Below, one piece after another: positions 44,996 through 53,538 of a stretch of 64,000 nt of DNA. A program made the position numbers and the translations under genes. The stretch lies in NCBI GenBank assembly GCA_041156125.1, contig JBEVTI010000012.1, forward strand, positions 79,267 to 143,266. Direction: 5' to 3'. Position 1 is the stretch's first letter. Each line of letters starts with the position of its first letter. This DNA comes from Paraktedonobacter carboxidivorans. GTDB taxonomy: Bacteria; Chloroflexota; Ktedonobacteria; Ktedonobacterales; Ktedonobacteraceae. The notes under the pieces were generated by a model. That model was not told the DNA's origin, ran no database searches, and saw nothing but the letters and a program-made list of their open reading frames with translations.

Positions 44996-45133
44996 CATAG
45001 ATCTCCTCTTAAAGCTCCGGTGTCGGGCGGAACCTCTCATTTTAGCATAGCAAGTTCCACCAAGCGCGAGTGTTTTGTAGTGACGGGTTCTTTGTTTCAG
45101 ATGCGCCAGGTTACAGTAGTGACTGGTAATGGC

Positions 45134-45454
45134 ATGCTGCACAATCCTGGCTTTCTGGTGATCTTCACTCTACTCGTGTTTGTGTTCTTCCTCGGTTGGT
45201 ATCGCCTCTCGAAAGAAGAAGTAAAAGCGGAATGCCAGCCTTTTGAGCAGTTCCTATTTGTGGAGAAAGCACTCAAGCAAACGGAACCAGCAGACCAGGA
45301 GGGTTTTGCGCTCAGCAGCATACTAAGAGCAGCAAACTACTTATCGATGGCAGGATCAGTTTATGATACAGAAAATACTGGAGAACAGCCGCTATTTAAT
45401 ACTTATCGCGGTGATTGGTGCTTACTTAATCGCGGCGATGGTGATTATCTATGA
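45134..45454 (+). CDS. Doubtful small membrane protein upstream of the YqhA-like gene
   Basis: A 106-residue frame with one hydrophobic segment near the start (NPGFLVIFTLLVFVFFLGWY) and an acidic middle. It has no good ribosome site and overlaps the YqhA-like gene by 92 bases in another frame. Only the first ~75 residues would be outside that gene. It may be real, but evidence is weak. Confidence 0.25.
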   Translation: MLHNPGFLVIFTLLVFVFFLGWYRLSKEEVKAECQPFEQFLFVEKALKQTEPADQEGFALSSILRAANYLSMAGSVYDTENTGEQPLFNTYRGDWCLLNRGDGDYL

Positions 45455-45890
45455 TGCTTTGCTGGTGATTCACACGGGTATAGATCTTTTCACGACGCTG
45501 GATCTGAGTGTCCACTCCGGGCGGCAACTGGTGCTGGAGGGCATAGAGGGGCTGGACATCTTTTTACTGGGCACAGCCTTTTTCATTGTCGCGCTTGGGC
45601 TGTATGAACTCTTTATCAAGCGTTCTACCGGCTCGCCTGTCTGGCTGCATGTGCGCGACCTGGATGATCTTAAGGCCCGACTGCTGGGAGTAGTGATCGT
45701 AGTGATGAGCGTCTTTTTTCTAGAGCAGGTCATCAATTGGGACGGTAAAAGCGCAATTCTGAATCTGGGGATCGCGGAGGCGTTGATGATTGGCGCGATT
45801 ACTCTGGCAATTACCGTCCATCAGCGCGCTAATGGCAGGCAAAGGCAAAACTTGTCCTCTGAGGAGCAAGATACAGATACTGATGGCTAA
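45363..45890 (+). CDS. yqhA: YqhA/UPF0114 family membrane protein
   Basis: 175 residues with four TM helices. ILENSRYLILIAVIGAYL, GLDIFLLGTAFFIVALGLYELF and the cytoplasmic WLHVRDLDDLKARLLGVVIVVMSV region (shown in part) are diagnostic. The function is unknown in all organisms. AGGA precedes ATG by 8 bases. Confidence 0.85.
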   Translation: MIQKILENSRYLILIAVIGAYLIAAMVIIYDALLVIHTGIDLFTTLDLSVHSGRQLVLEGIEGLDIFLLGTAFFIVALGLYELFIKRSTGSPVWLHVRDLDDLKARLLGVVIVVMSVFFLEQVINWDGKSAILNLGIAEALMIGAITLAITVHQRANGRQRQNLSSEEQDTDTDG

Positions 45891-46010
45891 ATACTGTCCT
45901 GGTATTGATGACGCTTGTGGGCGCGGAACTGCCAGCTTTAGCCAGGGTAAAGGAGCAGAGAGATGTTTTTGCAACCGCGAGAGCGGTAACGAACATCTCT
46001 CCTGTGTCTG

Positions 46011-46328
46011 TTAACTTGAAGTCAGGCTTTGTAGTCGCAGAACATCTATCCTGTTCAGCAGCTTGAGTTGCTCGCGCCGCACGTGCTCTCCCGCGCCTGT
46101 GATGCGATATGGGCGCCGACGCTCCAGGGTGTCCAGTGCCTCAATCCAGCCACGCCGCTCCATGCGAGTCAGGGCTGCGTAAAGCGTGCCAGGTTCAAGC
46201 CTGGTTCCACATATCTCAGCAATGTCTTCAATTATAGCGTGACCATGTCTGGGACCGTTCGCCAGGCTGAGCAAAATTGATAACGACAGGTCGAAGAAGC
46301 GCCCCAGATCAAAGTTCCTATTGTCCAT
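46011..46328 (-). CDS. PadR family transcriptional regulator
   Basis: 105 residues: a winged helix (ILLSLANGPRHGHAIIEDI, then LEPGTLYAALTRMERRGWIE) with short C-terminal helix, the small PadR type. ATG 46328 has AAAGGAG 9 bases upstream; an earlier in-frame start is less likely. PadR proteins commonly repress efflux genes, and the DHA2 exporter lies upstream on the same strand. A TATGT-GAA-ACATA palindrome at 46381-46393, 53 bases before the start, may be its operator. Confidence 0.88.
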   Translation of the reverse strand: MDNRNFDLGRFFDLSLSILLSLANGPRHGHAIIEDIAEICGTRLEPGTLYAALTRMERRGWIEALDTLERRRPYRITGAGEHVRREQLKLLNRIDVLRLQSLTSS

Positions 46329-46561
46329 TTGGTGAAGCTCCTTTCTACTATTCTGTTTCGCACTACACAGTATCACTTAGTATGTGAAACATAGTAACAC
46401 GCAGGAAGGCAGGCGTCAAGGCTGGATATGTAATGGATGCAAGATTCTTTTTAGGGGATTAACGGGTGAAGTTATAGATTTGCTTTATGAGCATTTATCC
46501 GCGAGGATTCTATTCAGATCGTTATCAGGTCAATCCAGGGTCGTATCCGTGAGTAAATAGG

Positions 46562-46617
46562 GAGAGAAGCAGAGAGTCTGGAGGTATTGGACATTTCTCC
46601 AGGCTCTCCCTTCTCTC
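46562..46617 (-). terminator. Terminator of the DHA2 exporter gene
   Basis: GAGAGAAG..GAGAG.CTGGAG (46562-46583) pairs with 46597-46617 with small bulges, 40 bases after the exporter stop on the minus strand. Confidence 0.6.
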
Positions 46618-46657
46618 TTCCTGTATGGGAAAGATTGCTCATATGCAACAACTTGTA

Positions 46658-48451
46658 TTACGGGGTAGCTGTAATCTTGACTTCGCCGGGCAGGCTCTCT
46701 TCCAGACCCAGAAGATCTGTGCCGCCATCCACGATCTCTTCGCGCGGTTGCAGGCGTTTGCCGCGGATCGTTGAGGCGACTGCGGCGATGACGCAGACTA
46801 CAGTGGCCATGTAGAAGGCCAGGCGCATGCCATCCATAAAGGGTAATGAGATCAAGTTGGGGAAGTATGTATGCCCCAGCAGGGTGCTCTGCGCGCTGGC
46901 CGGTAGTTGTTGGATGACCGCTGGCGGGAGCAGGGATTGCATCGGGTTGTAGCCCAGGAACGCGGCGAAGAGCGCGGCGATGGGTGGCAGCTTCGCGACC
47001 CCATTAGCGATGGTCGCGGGCAGGCCGACGTTGAGCAGTCCGCGAGAGAGCGTGGTGGGCAGCGAACTGGCTAGACCCGCCGTCACGATGCTGAAGAACA
47101 TCGTCATACTGATGACCGAGGCCGCGTTCATGAAGGTTGCGCGCATGCCAGAGCCGACGCCGCGCTGATCCGGCGGGATGTCGTTCATTGAGAGCGTCGT
47201 GTTTGGCGCGGAGAACATGCCCTGGCCGACGCCCATGATAACCAGAATGACCGCGAACCATAGGTAGTCAAAGTTAGCTGGTAGGAAGGTCAGCAAGACA
47301 AAGCAGATGCCTTGCACAATCATACCGCTTGTCGCGAAGAGGCGCTGACCAAACTTATCCGAGAGAAAACCGCTCAGGGGTCCCATGATCGTAAAGCCAG
47401 CCATCAGCGGCAGCATATAGATACCGGCCCACAGGGGAGTATCGGCAAAGCTATAGCCGTGTAGAGGCAGCCAGATGCCCTGGAGCCAGATAATCAACAT
47501 AAATTGTAGTCCACCGCGTACCAGGCCAGCGCACAGGTTCGCGACATTGCCAGCGGCAAACGAGACGATCTTGAACAGCTTCAGATTAAACATGGGAGCG
47601 CTGACGCGCATCTCAATCCAGACAAAGCCAATCAGCAAGAGCACGCCAATGATCAGGCAGCTAATCACGAAAGGATTGCCCCAGCCCAGCGCGCTATCCC
47701 CATAGGGCTGTAGACCATAGGTCATGCCGATCAGGGCGATAGTCAGGCCCAGGAAGAAAGTGATGTTGCCAAACCAGTCCATCTTCTGGCGTGGTCCGCT
47801 CTGCGAGGTTTCGCGCAGCATCAGGTAAGCCCAGATAGTGCCAGCCACGCCCACGGGGACACTTACCAGGAAGACCAGACGCCAGTCAACTGAGGCAAGT
47901 ATGCCGCCGACGATCAGACCAATGATCGAGCCAAGGATAGCCGCCATCTGGTTGATGCCAAGCGCTGTGCCGCGCTCTTTCACCGGAAAGGCGTCCAGCA
48001 GAATGGCCGTACTGTTGGCCATCAAGAAACTGCCACCGACTGCCTGCACCAGGCGAAAGGCAATCATCAGAGTCGCCGCTCCGTTGCCACGGCCAGGCGT
48101 AAGATAGAGCAGGATACTGCCCACACTGAAGATCGCGAAACCCAGATTATACATACGCACGCGGCCAAACATGTCTGAGATGCGTCCCAGCGAGACCACC
48201 AGCGTGGCGGTCAGCAGCATATAGCCCAGCAGCATCCAGAGCAGATAATTTGTTTCGCCCGCGCCCAAAGGGTTAATGCCGATGCCGTTAAAGATCGCGG
48301 GCAACGAGATCAGCACAATGCTGGCATTGATGGTAGCCATCAAAATACCCAGCGTCGTATTGGAAAGCACTATCCATTTGTAGTGTGGTCCAGGCTCTTG
48401 CAATCTTCGTGGGATTCTTTTTGGGGTGGTCGTGAGTCGAGCTTGCAACAC
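46658..48451 (-). CDS. DHA2-type MFS drug exporter (EmrB/QacA family)
   Basis: 597 residues with fourteen TM helices. ATINASIVLISLPAI in TM1 is the DHA2 signature; SLGRISDMFGRVRMY is motif A and GSIIGLIVGGILASVDWRLVF (in part) motif C. The C-terminus is a soluble acidic tail. The start is GTG with AAAGGAG 9 bases upstream. It should export lipophilic drugs or cations by proton antiport. A promoter lies ~290 bases upstream with a terminator-like hairpin in the leader, suggesting attenuation control besides PadR. Confidence 0.9.
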   Translation of the reverse strand: MLQARLTTTPKRIPRRLQEPGPHYKWIVLSNTTLGILMATINASIVLISLPAIFNGIGINPLGAGETNYLLWMLLGYMLLTATLVVSLGRISDMFGRVRMYNLGFAIFSVGSILLYLTPGRGNGAATLMIAFRLVQAVGGSFLMANSTAILLDAFPVKERGTALGINQMAAILGSIIGLIVGGILASVDWRLVFLVSVPVGVAGTIWAYLMLRETSQSGPRQKMDWFGNITFFLGLTIALIGMTYGLQPYGDSALGWGNPFVISCLIIGVLLLIGFVWIEMRVSAPMFNLKLFKIVSFAAGNVANLCAGLVRGGLQFMLIIWLQGIWLPLHGYSFADTPLWAGIYMLPLMAGFTIMGPLSGFLSDKFGQRLFATSGMIVQGICFVLLTFLPANFDYLWFAVILVIMGVGQGMFSAPNTTLSMNDIPPDQRGVGSGMRATFMNAASVISMTMFFSIVTAGLASSLPTTLSRGLLNVGLPATIANGVAKLPPIAALFAAFLGYNPMQSLLPPAVIQQLPASAQSTLLGHTYFPNLISLPFMDGMRLAFYMATVVCVIAAVASTIRGKRLQPREEIVDGGTDLLGLEESLPGEVKITATP

Positions 48452-48596
48452 GCAGTAATACTCCTTTCAGAACGTCAGCATCGTTTTCTCGCGGCCTTGC
48501 TGGCTGGTTGCTCTTGAGCAAGCCGGAAGCTGGAATTAGCGATAAAAACAGCTTTACGTCATACAACAACTGAGGAAGCTGGCTGTATTTCCTGGC

Positions 48597-48630
48597 AAAA
48601 AAACAGGAAACGCCTTTGCTTCCAAAGGCG
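48597..48630 (-). terminator. Terminator-like hairpin with T7 tract in the exporter leader (possible attenuator)
   Basis: On the minus strand CGCCTTTG-GAAG-CAAAGGCG (48630-48611) is followed by TTTCCTG and seven T (48603-48597). It lies about 120 bases after the putative start site and 145 bases before the GTG. It could alternatively be the old terminator of the RibD-C relic. Confidence 0.55.
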
Positions 48631-48756
48631 GCGTGAGGATGTTGTAAATCCAGGCGAGCAGCATGGCGTGTATAGCTCGGCATTGAGCACATTTTTCGGC
48701 GACCTGATAAACCCAAGAATTGATAAAATCTCCCCACCCTCCGCAACGCTATTTCT

Positions 48757-48786
48757 ATTGTATCCACTTCATTTTGATTATGTCAA
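48757..48786 (-). promoter_or_regulatory. Sigma-70 promoter of the DHA2 exporter gene
   Basis: Minus strand TTGACA (48786-48781), 18-bp spacer, TACAAT (48762-48757). Confidence 0.65.
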
Positions 48787-48823
48787 ATAGATAATTTGCT
48801 ATAATTTCATAGGCTACAGCCTA

Positions 48824-49045
48824 TCAATTATTGGCTTCAAGGCAGGGGAGGCTCACACCAATCGAGTCGAGGCTAAGGAATTGCTGAGCGGTCGTTGCCC
48901 CGCCGCCTATCACAATGTGCCTGTCACCTGCGACTGCTCTTGCTTGTCGCAGGGCGCTTGCGGGACCATCAGCGACGAAGGTAAAAGCCGTCTCTCCTTT
49001 GGCCAGCTTTGTGGGGATCGTGTATGAGAGGACAAAATGAGGCAC
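48824..49045 (-). pseudogene. Fragment of a RibD C-terminal/dihydrofolate reductase-like gene
   Basis: 73 residues: VLSYTIPTKLAKGETAFTFV and DGPASALRQARAVAGDRHIV, IGGGATTAQQFL match the NADPH-binding half of bacterial RibD-C family proteins (~180-200 residues). The N-terminal ~70 residues and the C-terminus are missing, and no ribosome site precedes the first Met. A relic. Confidence 0.75.
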
Positions 49046-49104
49046 TTGATAAGGGTTGTTTAATCATAACATACGAAAAAGCAAAAGGCTTCTCCGATAT
49101 TGCT

Positions 49105-49133
49105 TTGATGAAGAAGCGGCGAGAAAGTATACT
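49105..49133 (+). promoter_or_regulatory. Promoter of the ABC-FHA gene
   Basis: TTGATG (49105-49110), 17-bp spacer, TATACT (49128-49133); it gives a ~265-base leader. The rest of the 49046-49406 gap holds no gene. Confidence 0.5.
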
Positions 49134-49406
49134 AGATCACAGTATTTTTACTTAACAGTTCATTGTTTTTCATCTTTGCTTCTGGTATGCTTGCAGCAAC
49201 TATCACACAACTTTTTAGGCGGGCAGAGGTCATTTTCTGCTCAAGCGGGTATTTGTATGTCGAGAAATGCCCGTTGGGAGCAAAAAAGTTCATTGTGCTC
49301 GGATGTACACGGTCAACCACAGCAAATGTTTTCGTTTGAAGCGTTGCCTTCTGGTACCGTAAATTGCACAGTTTGAACAACATTTTGACAGAGGTATGGA
49401 TGAAGT

Positions 49407-52193
49407 ATGACAACATTTCTCTTTCGCTTTCTCTACCGCCATATGAAAGGCCTGGTCCGTCTGGTAATCGTAGCCATTTGGGTCTCATTCGCGAATGTGG
49501 CCGTGGATATTCTTGCCGCGCTGCCATTAAAGTACATTCCTGCCAAGCTCCAGAACTGCGCGAACGATCCTGATGGGATTTGGAATGGCCTGGTTAGTCT
49601 CTTCGACCATGTTGGTCCGACCATTGAAAACGTCACCTGCAAGGGTCTGCCAGCGACAACTCACCCGATTCTGGGAGTGTTGCTATTTTCCGTCGTTTTG
49701 CTGATCATCGCGACGATTCTAGATGCGGTGCTTGGCTATCTTCAGTTGTTTCTGGCCGCGTATCTGGGTCAGCATCTGACCGCGCGTTTACGCAAAACGC
49801 TTTTCCAACAGATTCAGCGTCTTTCGTTGGACTGGCATGGGAAGCAGAAGAAGGGTGATATTGTCCAGCGTGTAACCGGTAATATTACTGATATCGAGAA
49901 GTTTATTACCGATGGCCTGGTAGATTTGCTGACTGGCGCTCTGACGATTGTTGGCGTGGCGACGGTCATGTTTTTGAATAGTGTCACGTATAGCGCGCTA
50001 TGTATTGTAATTGTGCCCGCGCTCGCGCTGGTCGTGTTTAGCTATACCGCCTCCATCAAGGCTGCTACGAAAAAGACCGCCAAAGCCAATGCCGAGGTGG
50101 CCGATGTCGCGGTGGAGGATGTAGGAGCGATCACGGTAATCAAAGCCTTTGATCTGGGTGATCGGGAGACGGAGCGTTTCAACAAATATGTTGATAAGAC
50201 GCGCAAAGCTGGTTTACGCGCGGGTGGTCTCCAGGCCCAATTCACGCCGCTGGTCACAGTGATGGTAGGTATCGGTACCGCGGTGATTGTAGGGATCGGC
50301 GCGTATGTGGCTGCCGGGCAGAATTTTCTCTTTATTAGCGCGCACAACACTGATGGAACAGCGAGCATTACCATCGGTACAGTTATTCTCTTTATCACTC
50401 TGCTAGGCAAGCTTTTCCAGCCCATGAAAGACCTCTCCAAACTGATGAATATCGGAGCCAGTGCCTCAGCCGGGGCGGAGCGCATTCAGGATATTTTTGA
50501 TCAGTCGCCAGAGGTAGTAGAGACGGCAGTGCCGTATTATGGTCCACAAACTCTAAGTGGGGACATTGTTTTTGAGCAGGTCACTTTTGGTTATATTCCT
50601 GAGAAGATGATTCTCAGGGGGATCAACCTGCACATTCCCGCGGGCAAGAAGGTGGCCCTGGTTGGTCTTTCAGGTGGTGGCAAGACCACGCTAGTGAAAC
50701 TGATCCCGCGTTTTTACGACGTGAGCAGTGGTCACGTGAAGCTTGATGGCAAGGACACGCGCGAGTATCCGCTGTCGATGTTGCGCCAGAATGTGGGCAT
50801 GGTCTTGCAGGAATCTGTCCTGTTCGAGGGCACGGTGCTGGACAATCTGAAGATAGCGCGTCCACATGCGACGATGGATGAGGTGATACATGCCACCAAA
50901 GAAGCCCACATCCACGACACGATTATGGGCTGGCCGGAGGGTTATGGCACGTCAGTGCGCAACCAGGGCAAGAACTTCTCCGGGGGTCAGAGACAGCGCC
51001 TGGCAATCGCGCGCGCCTTGCTGAGCGACGCACATATCCTGGTATTGGATGAGCCGACCGCGGCCTTAGATGTTGAAGCGGAACTGGAGGTAATGCAGGC
51101 ACTGGAGAAGCTGGTAGTCGGGCGCACAGTGCTGATGATTTCTCACCGTCTGGGCACACTGGGTAAAGTGGATGAGATCATTGTCCTTAAAGATGGTCAA
51201 ATTGTCGAGCAGGGCACGTATAAAGACCTCAAGAGCCGTCCCAACGGAGTCTTCGCCAATCTGCTTGGCAAGCAGAAGCAATACGACGCGGATTACGCTG
51301 GGGGTTCGATGATTGTGCCCCAGGCTGAAATTGTTAAAATGATTCAGCAGCATGGGCAGACCCAGGCACCCGGTTTCCACAACCCGGCTGCCATCAATGG
51401 CTACGCTAATGGTCAGGCGCCCATGCGCAAGGGCAGAGTGATGGTCGAAGTTGATGGCAAAACAACCGGTGAGTTTGTCCTCAACAAGCCCGAAATGCGT
51501 GTAGGTCGTCTTCCAGCCAATGACGTGCATATTCCCTCGGGTCGTGTCTCACGCCTACATGCTCGAATTCGCTGGGCCAATGGCGCGTGGTCTATTGAGG
51601 ATCTCCAGAGCCTCAACGGCCTGAACTATCAGGGCAATCTTACGGATCATCATGTCTTCGCGCAAGGCGATCGTGTTTACCTGGCGCCGAGGATCAAGCT
51701 GACCTACTGGGAAGAGACGGCTCAGGCAATCGCGCCAGCCGCAGGTGGGGTACCCACACCCGCCATGCCTCCCGCGCCACTGCCACCCATGCCTAATTCA
51801 CAGCCAGTCTTCTCACCGCTGCAGACAGGTGCAGTGCCAGTGGTGCAATCCTCCAGACCTGTTGCTCCGGTTTTAGCGCCAGTTGCGTCTCCCCAGGCAA
51901 GTAGAGCGCGCATCGTGGTAGAAGTAGAGCAACAGGTAACCGGTATTTATCCGCTCGATAAGGATATGCTCACCATTGGTCGTCAGAAGGGCAATGATGT
52001 ACATATCGAGTTACCGGTTGTTTCATCCCATCACGCGATGCTGATCTTACGCGAGGGCCAATGGGTGATTATCGACCGCAACAGTCGCAACGGCCTGACC
52101 TATCAGAGCACGAAGGTGGATAATCACCATCTTAAGAATGGCGATAGTATCTATCTTGCTCCCAAGGTGAAGTTGCGCTTTGAGCAACTGTAG
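49407..52193 (+). CDS. ABC exporter (type IV half-transporter) fused to two C-terminal FHA domains
   Basis: 928 residues. Six TM helices lie within ~15-340, with an unusually long outer loop (~40-88) between TM1 and TM2 holding Cys51 and Cys78. The ATPase (~385-620) has Walker A GLSGGGKTT (420-428), signature FSGGQRQ (524-530), Walker B VLVLDEP and switch His580. Residues ~677-770 are FHA1 (GR 700-701, S715, H718, NG 737-738), then a Pro-rich linker (~775-830) and FHA2 (~834-928; GR 858-859, S873, H876, NG 895-896). FHA domains bind phosphothreonine, so a Ser/Thr kinase probably controls this exporter or recruits it. It is a homodimer by family rule. The substrate is unknown. Confidence 0.93.
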   Translation: MTTFLFRFLYRHMKGLVRLVIVAIWVSFANVAVDILAALPLKYIPAKLQNCANDPDGIWNGLVSLFDHVGPTIENVTCKGLPATTHPILGVLLFSVVLLIIATILDAVLGYLQLFLAAYLGQHLTARLRKTLFQQIQRLSLDWHGKQKKGDIVQRVTGNITDIEKFITDGLVDLLTGALTIVGVATVMFLNSVTYSALCIVIVPALALVVFSYTASIKAATKKTAKANAEVADVAVEDVGAITVIKAFDLGDRETERFNKYVDKTRKAGLRAGGLQAQFTPLVTVMVGIGTAVIVGIGAYVAAGQNFLFISAHNTDGTASITIGTVILFITLLGKLFQPMKDLSKLMNIGASASAGAERIQDIFDQSPEVVETAVPYYGPQTLSGDIVFEQVTFGYIPEKMILRGINLHIPAGKKVALVGLSGGGKTTLVKLIPRFYDVSSGHVKLDGKDTREYPLSMLRQNVGMVLQESVLFEGTVLDNLKIARPHATMDEVIHATKEAHIHDTIMGWPEGYGTSVRNQGKNFSGGQRQRLAIARALLSDAHILVLDEPTAALDVEAELEVMQALEKLVVGRTVLMISHRLGTLGKVDEIIVLKDGQIVEQGTYKDLKSRPNGVFANLLGKQKQYDADYAGGSMIVPQAEIVKMIQQHGQTQAPGFHNPAAINGYANGQAPMRKGRVMVEVDGKTTGEFVLNKPEMRVGRLPANDVHIPSGRVSRLHARIRWANGAWSIEDLQSLNGLNYQGNLTDHHVFAQGDRVYLAPRIKLTYWEETAQAIAPAAGGVPTPAMPPAPLPPMPNSQPVFSPLQTGAVPVVQSSRPVAPVLAPVASPQASRARIVVEVEQQVTGIYPLDKDMLTIGRQKGNDVHIELPVVSSHHAMLILREGQWVIIDRNSRNGLTYQSTKVDNHHLKNGDSIYLAPKVKLRFEQL

Positions 52194-52254
52194 CAAAAGT
52201 AGGCGTTTCTATGACGTTGATGAGTTCTATCTGATTTTGTAGCATCAGGCTAAA

Positions 52255-52327
52255 AAGGCCTTTGTCTAGAGTTTTGTCAGCACAGCCCGTAGCAGCTTGC
52301 TGACAAAACTCTAGACAAAGGCCTTTG
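52255..52327 (+). terminator. Perfect 29-bp inverted repeat after the ABC-FHA gene
   Basis: 52255-52283 pairs without mismatch with 52299-52327, loop 15, no T-run. The remaining bases to 52541 show only the ribosome site of the next relic. Confidence 0.75.
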
Positions 52328-52541
52328 CTTGCGGCATAAGTCAGGAACAAGCTTGAGTTTCCCATTTCCAGGCATCAGACATGGTTTATGAAACAAGATA
52401 TGGGAGAGCTTACTTTTGCTAACGCTTGAGAAACTCTGTTGTCTTGTCAGACTGGAAGAGATTTTCGGGGCAGGGTATGATACAATATCGATCACTATTC
52501 TCGCGCTGAGCATAGTGAAAATGTGCCGGGAGGGTCTCAAT

Positions 52542-52959
52542 ATGGATTTTGATCTCGATACCTATCGTCCGCTCATTCTGGATGCGCTGCTGAAGGGAGA
52601 TCTGGAGGCGGTGGAGATCACGAAACTGGGTGCGGGTGAGAGTAATTTGATATTATATATTGCGCTGGACGAGCAGGAGCCTTTGACGATCCGTCTGGCC
52701 TGGCGCGAAGATACCGCGGATCAATTGCTGCCGAGCGAATTTCACCTGTTGCAGCGCTTGCCAGAGGGTCTGGGACCGCGCGTTTGTGCTGGATATGTCG
52801 CTTAAATTTTTTGATCACCTGGGACATTGGAGCAGTTCTCAATACCCCAGAGTCATTCAGGCGTTTTCCTGCGCGTACTATGCGGAAGCCTCGCGACGCT
52901 TGCTGACCTCGCTGGTGCGCCAGTTCCTCTCGCGGGTTGCGAGAACAATGCCCATTTAA
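52542..52959 (+). pseudogene. Broken aminoglycoside phosphotransferase/choline kinase-like gene
   Basis: From ATG 52542 (GGGAGG upstream) 87 residues resemble the N-lobe of APH-fold kinases (ITKLGAGESNLILYIAL, LTIRLAWREDTADQL, LLQRLPEGLGPRVCAGYV). A stop at 52803 ends the frame; a second frame from about 52795 (MSLKFFDHLGH..) runs to 52959 and looks like a C-terminal remnant. The catalytic D..N and DFD regions are gone, so an internal deletion with frameshift is likely. Confidence 0.7.
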
Positions 52960-52977
52960 GTGAGGAGAGTATCGTTC

Positions 52978-53430
52978 ATGACCGATCTGGTGCAGGCGCT
53001 TCAGCAGACGCTGGAACACGAAATACCGCTGACCCGCCACTTCGGATTGCGCGTCCTGGCTTACGATGAGCGGGGCCTGACGCTGGGGGCGCCGCTGGCC
53101 CCGAACATCAACCATAAGCGCACAGCTTTCGCTGGCAGTCTGAACTCCGTCGTTACGCTGACTGGCTGGGGGTTGCTCTGGCTGATTCTGCGTGAGCAGG
53201 AGATCAGCGCCCACGTGGTCATTCAGGATAGCTCGTGCAGCTACCTGCGCCCGGTCAGCGACGACTTTAGCGCCTTCTGTCCAAAGCCCGCCTTTGAGGA
53301 GATCACGAAGCTTGTTGAGTCTCTGCGCAAACGGGGCCGAGCCAGGATCGAACTGAGTGCAGAGGTACACAATGCCTCTGACGTGGCGGTCTTATTTACT
53401 GGTCGTTATGTCATCATGCGCGATGCGTAG
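52978..53430 (+). CDS. YiiD C-terminal-type thioesterase domain protein
   Basis: 150 residues, hotdog-fold. EIPLTRHFGLRV, LGAPLAPNINHKRTAFAGSL (substrate/active region) and LLWLIL match the YiiD_C thioesterase family (PF09500), which occurs alone or fused to an acetyltransferase. GAGGAGAG lies 9 bases before ATG. It probably hydrolyses an acyl-CoA or acyl-carrier thioester; the substrate is unknown. It is intact although flanked by relics. Confidence 0.85.
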   Translation: MTDLVQALQQTLEHEIPLTRHFGLRVLAYDERGLTLGAPLAPNINHKRTAFAGSLNSVVTLTGWGLLWLILREQEISAHVVIQDSSCSYLRPVSDDFSAFCPKPAFEEITKLVESLRKRGRARIELSAEVHNASDVAVLFTGRYVIMRDA

Positions 53431-53538
53431 GCTAGTGTCTTTACTTATCGATTATGCTGTCATAGATGTGTTCGTGGCTGTTTCTATGACTGCGTTGTTC
53501 CTGATAGTCGCAAAATAGCATCTGCCCCTCTGGCTTTT

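Noticed and set aside
52618..53370. 250-codon minus-strand frame over the thioesterase and kinase relic
   Set aside because: Antisense to an intact gene with a good start; it has no domain and no ribosome site.
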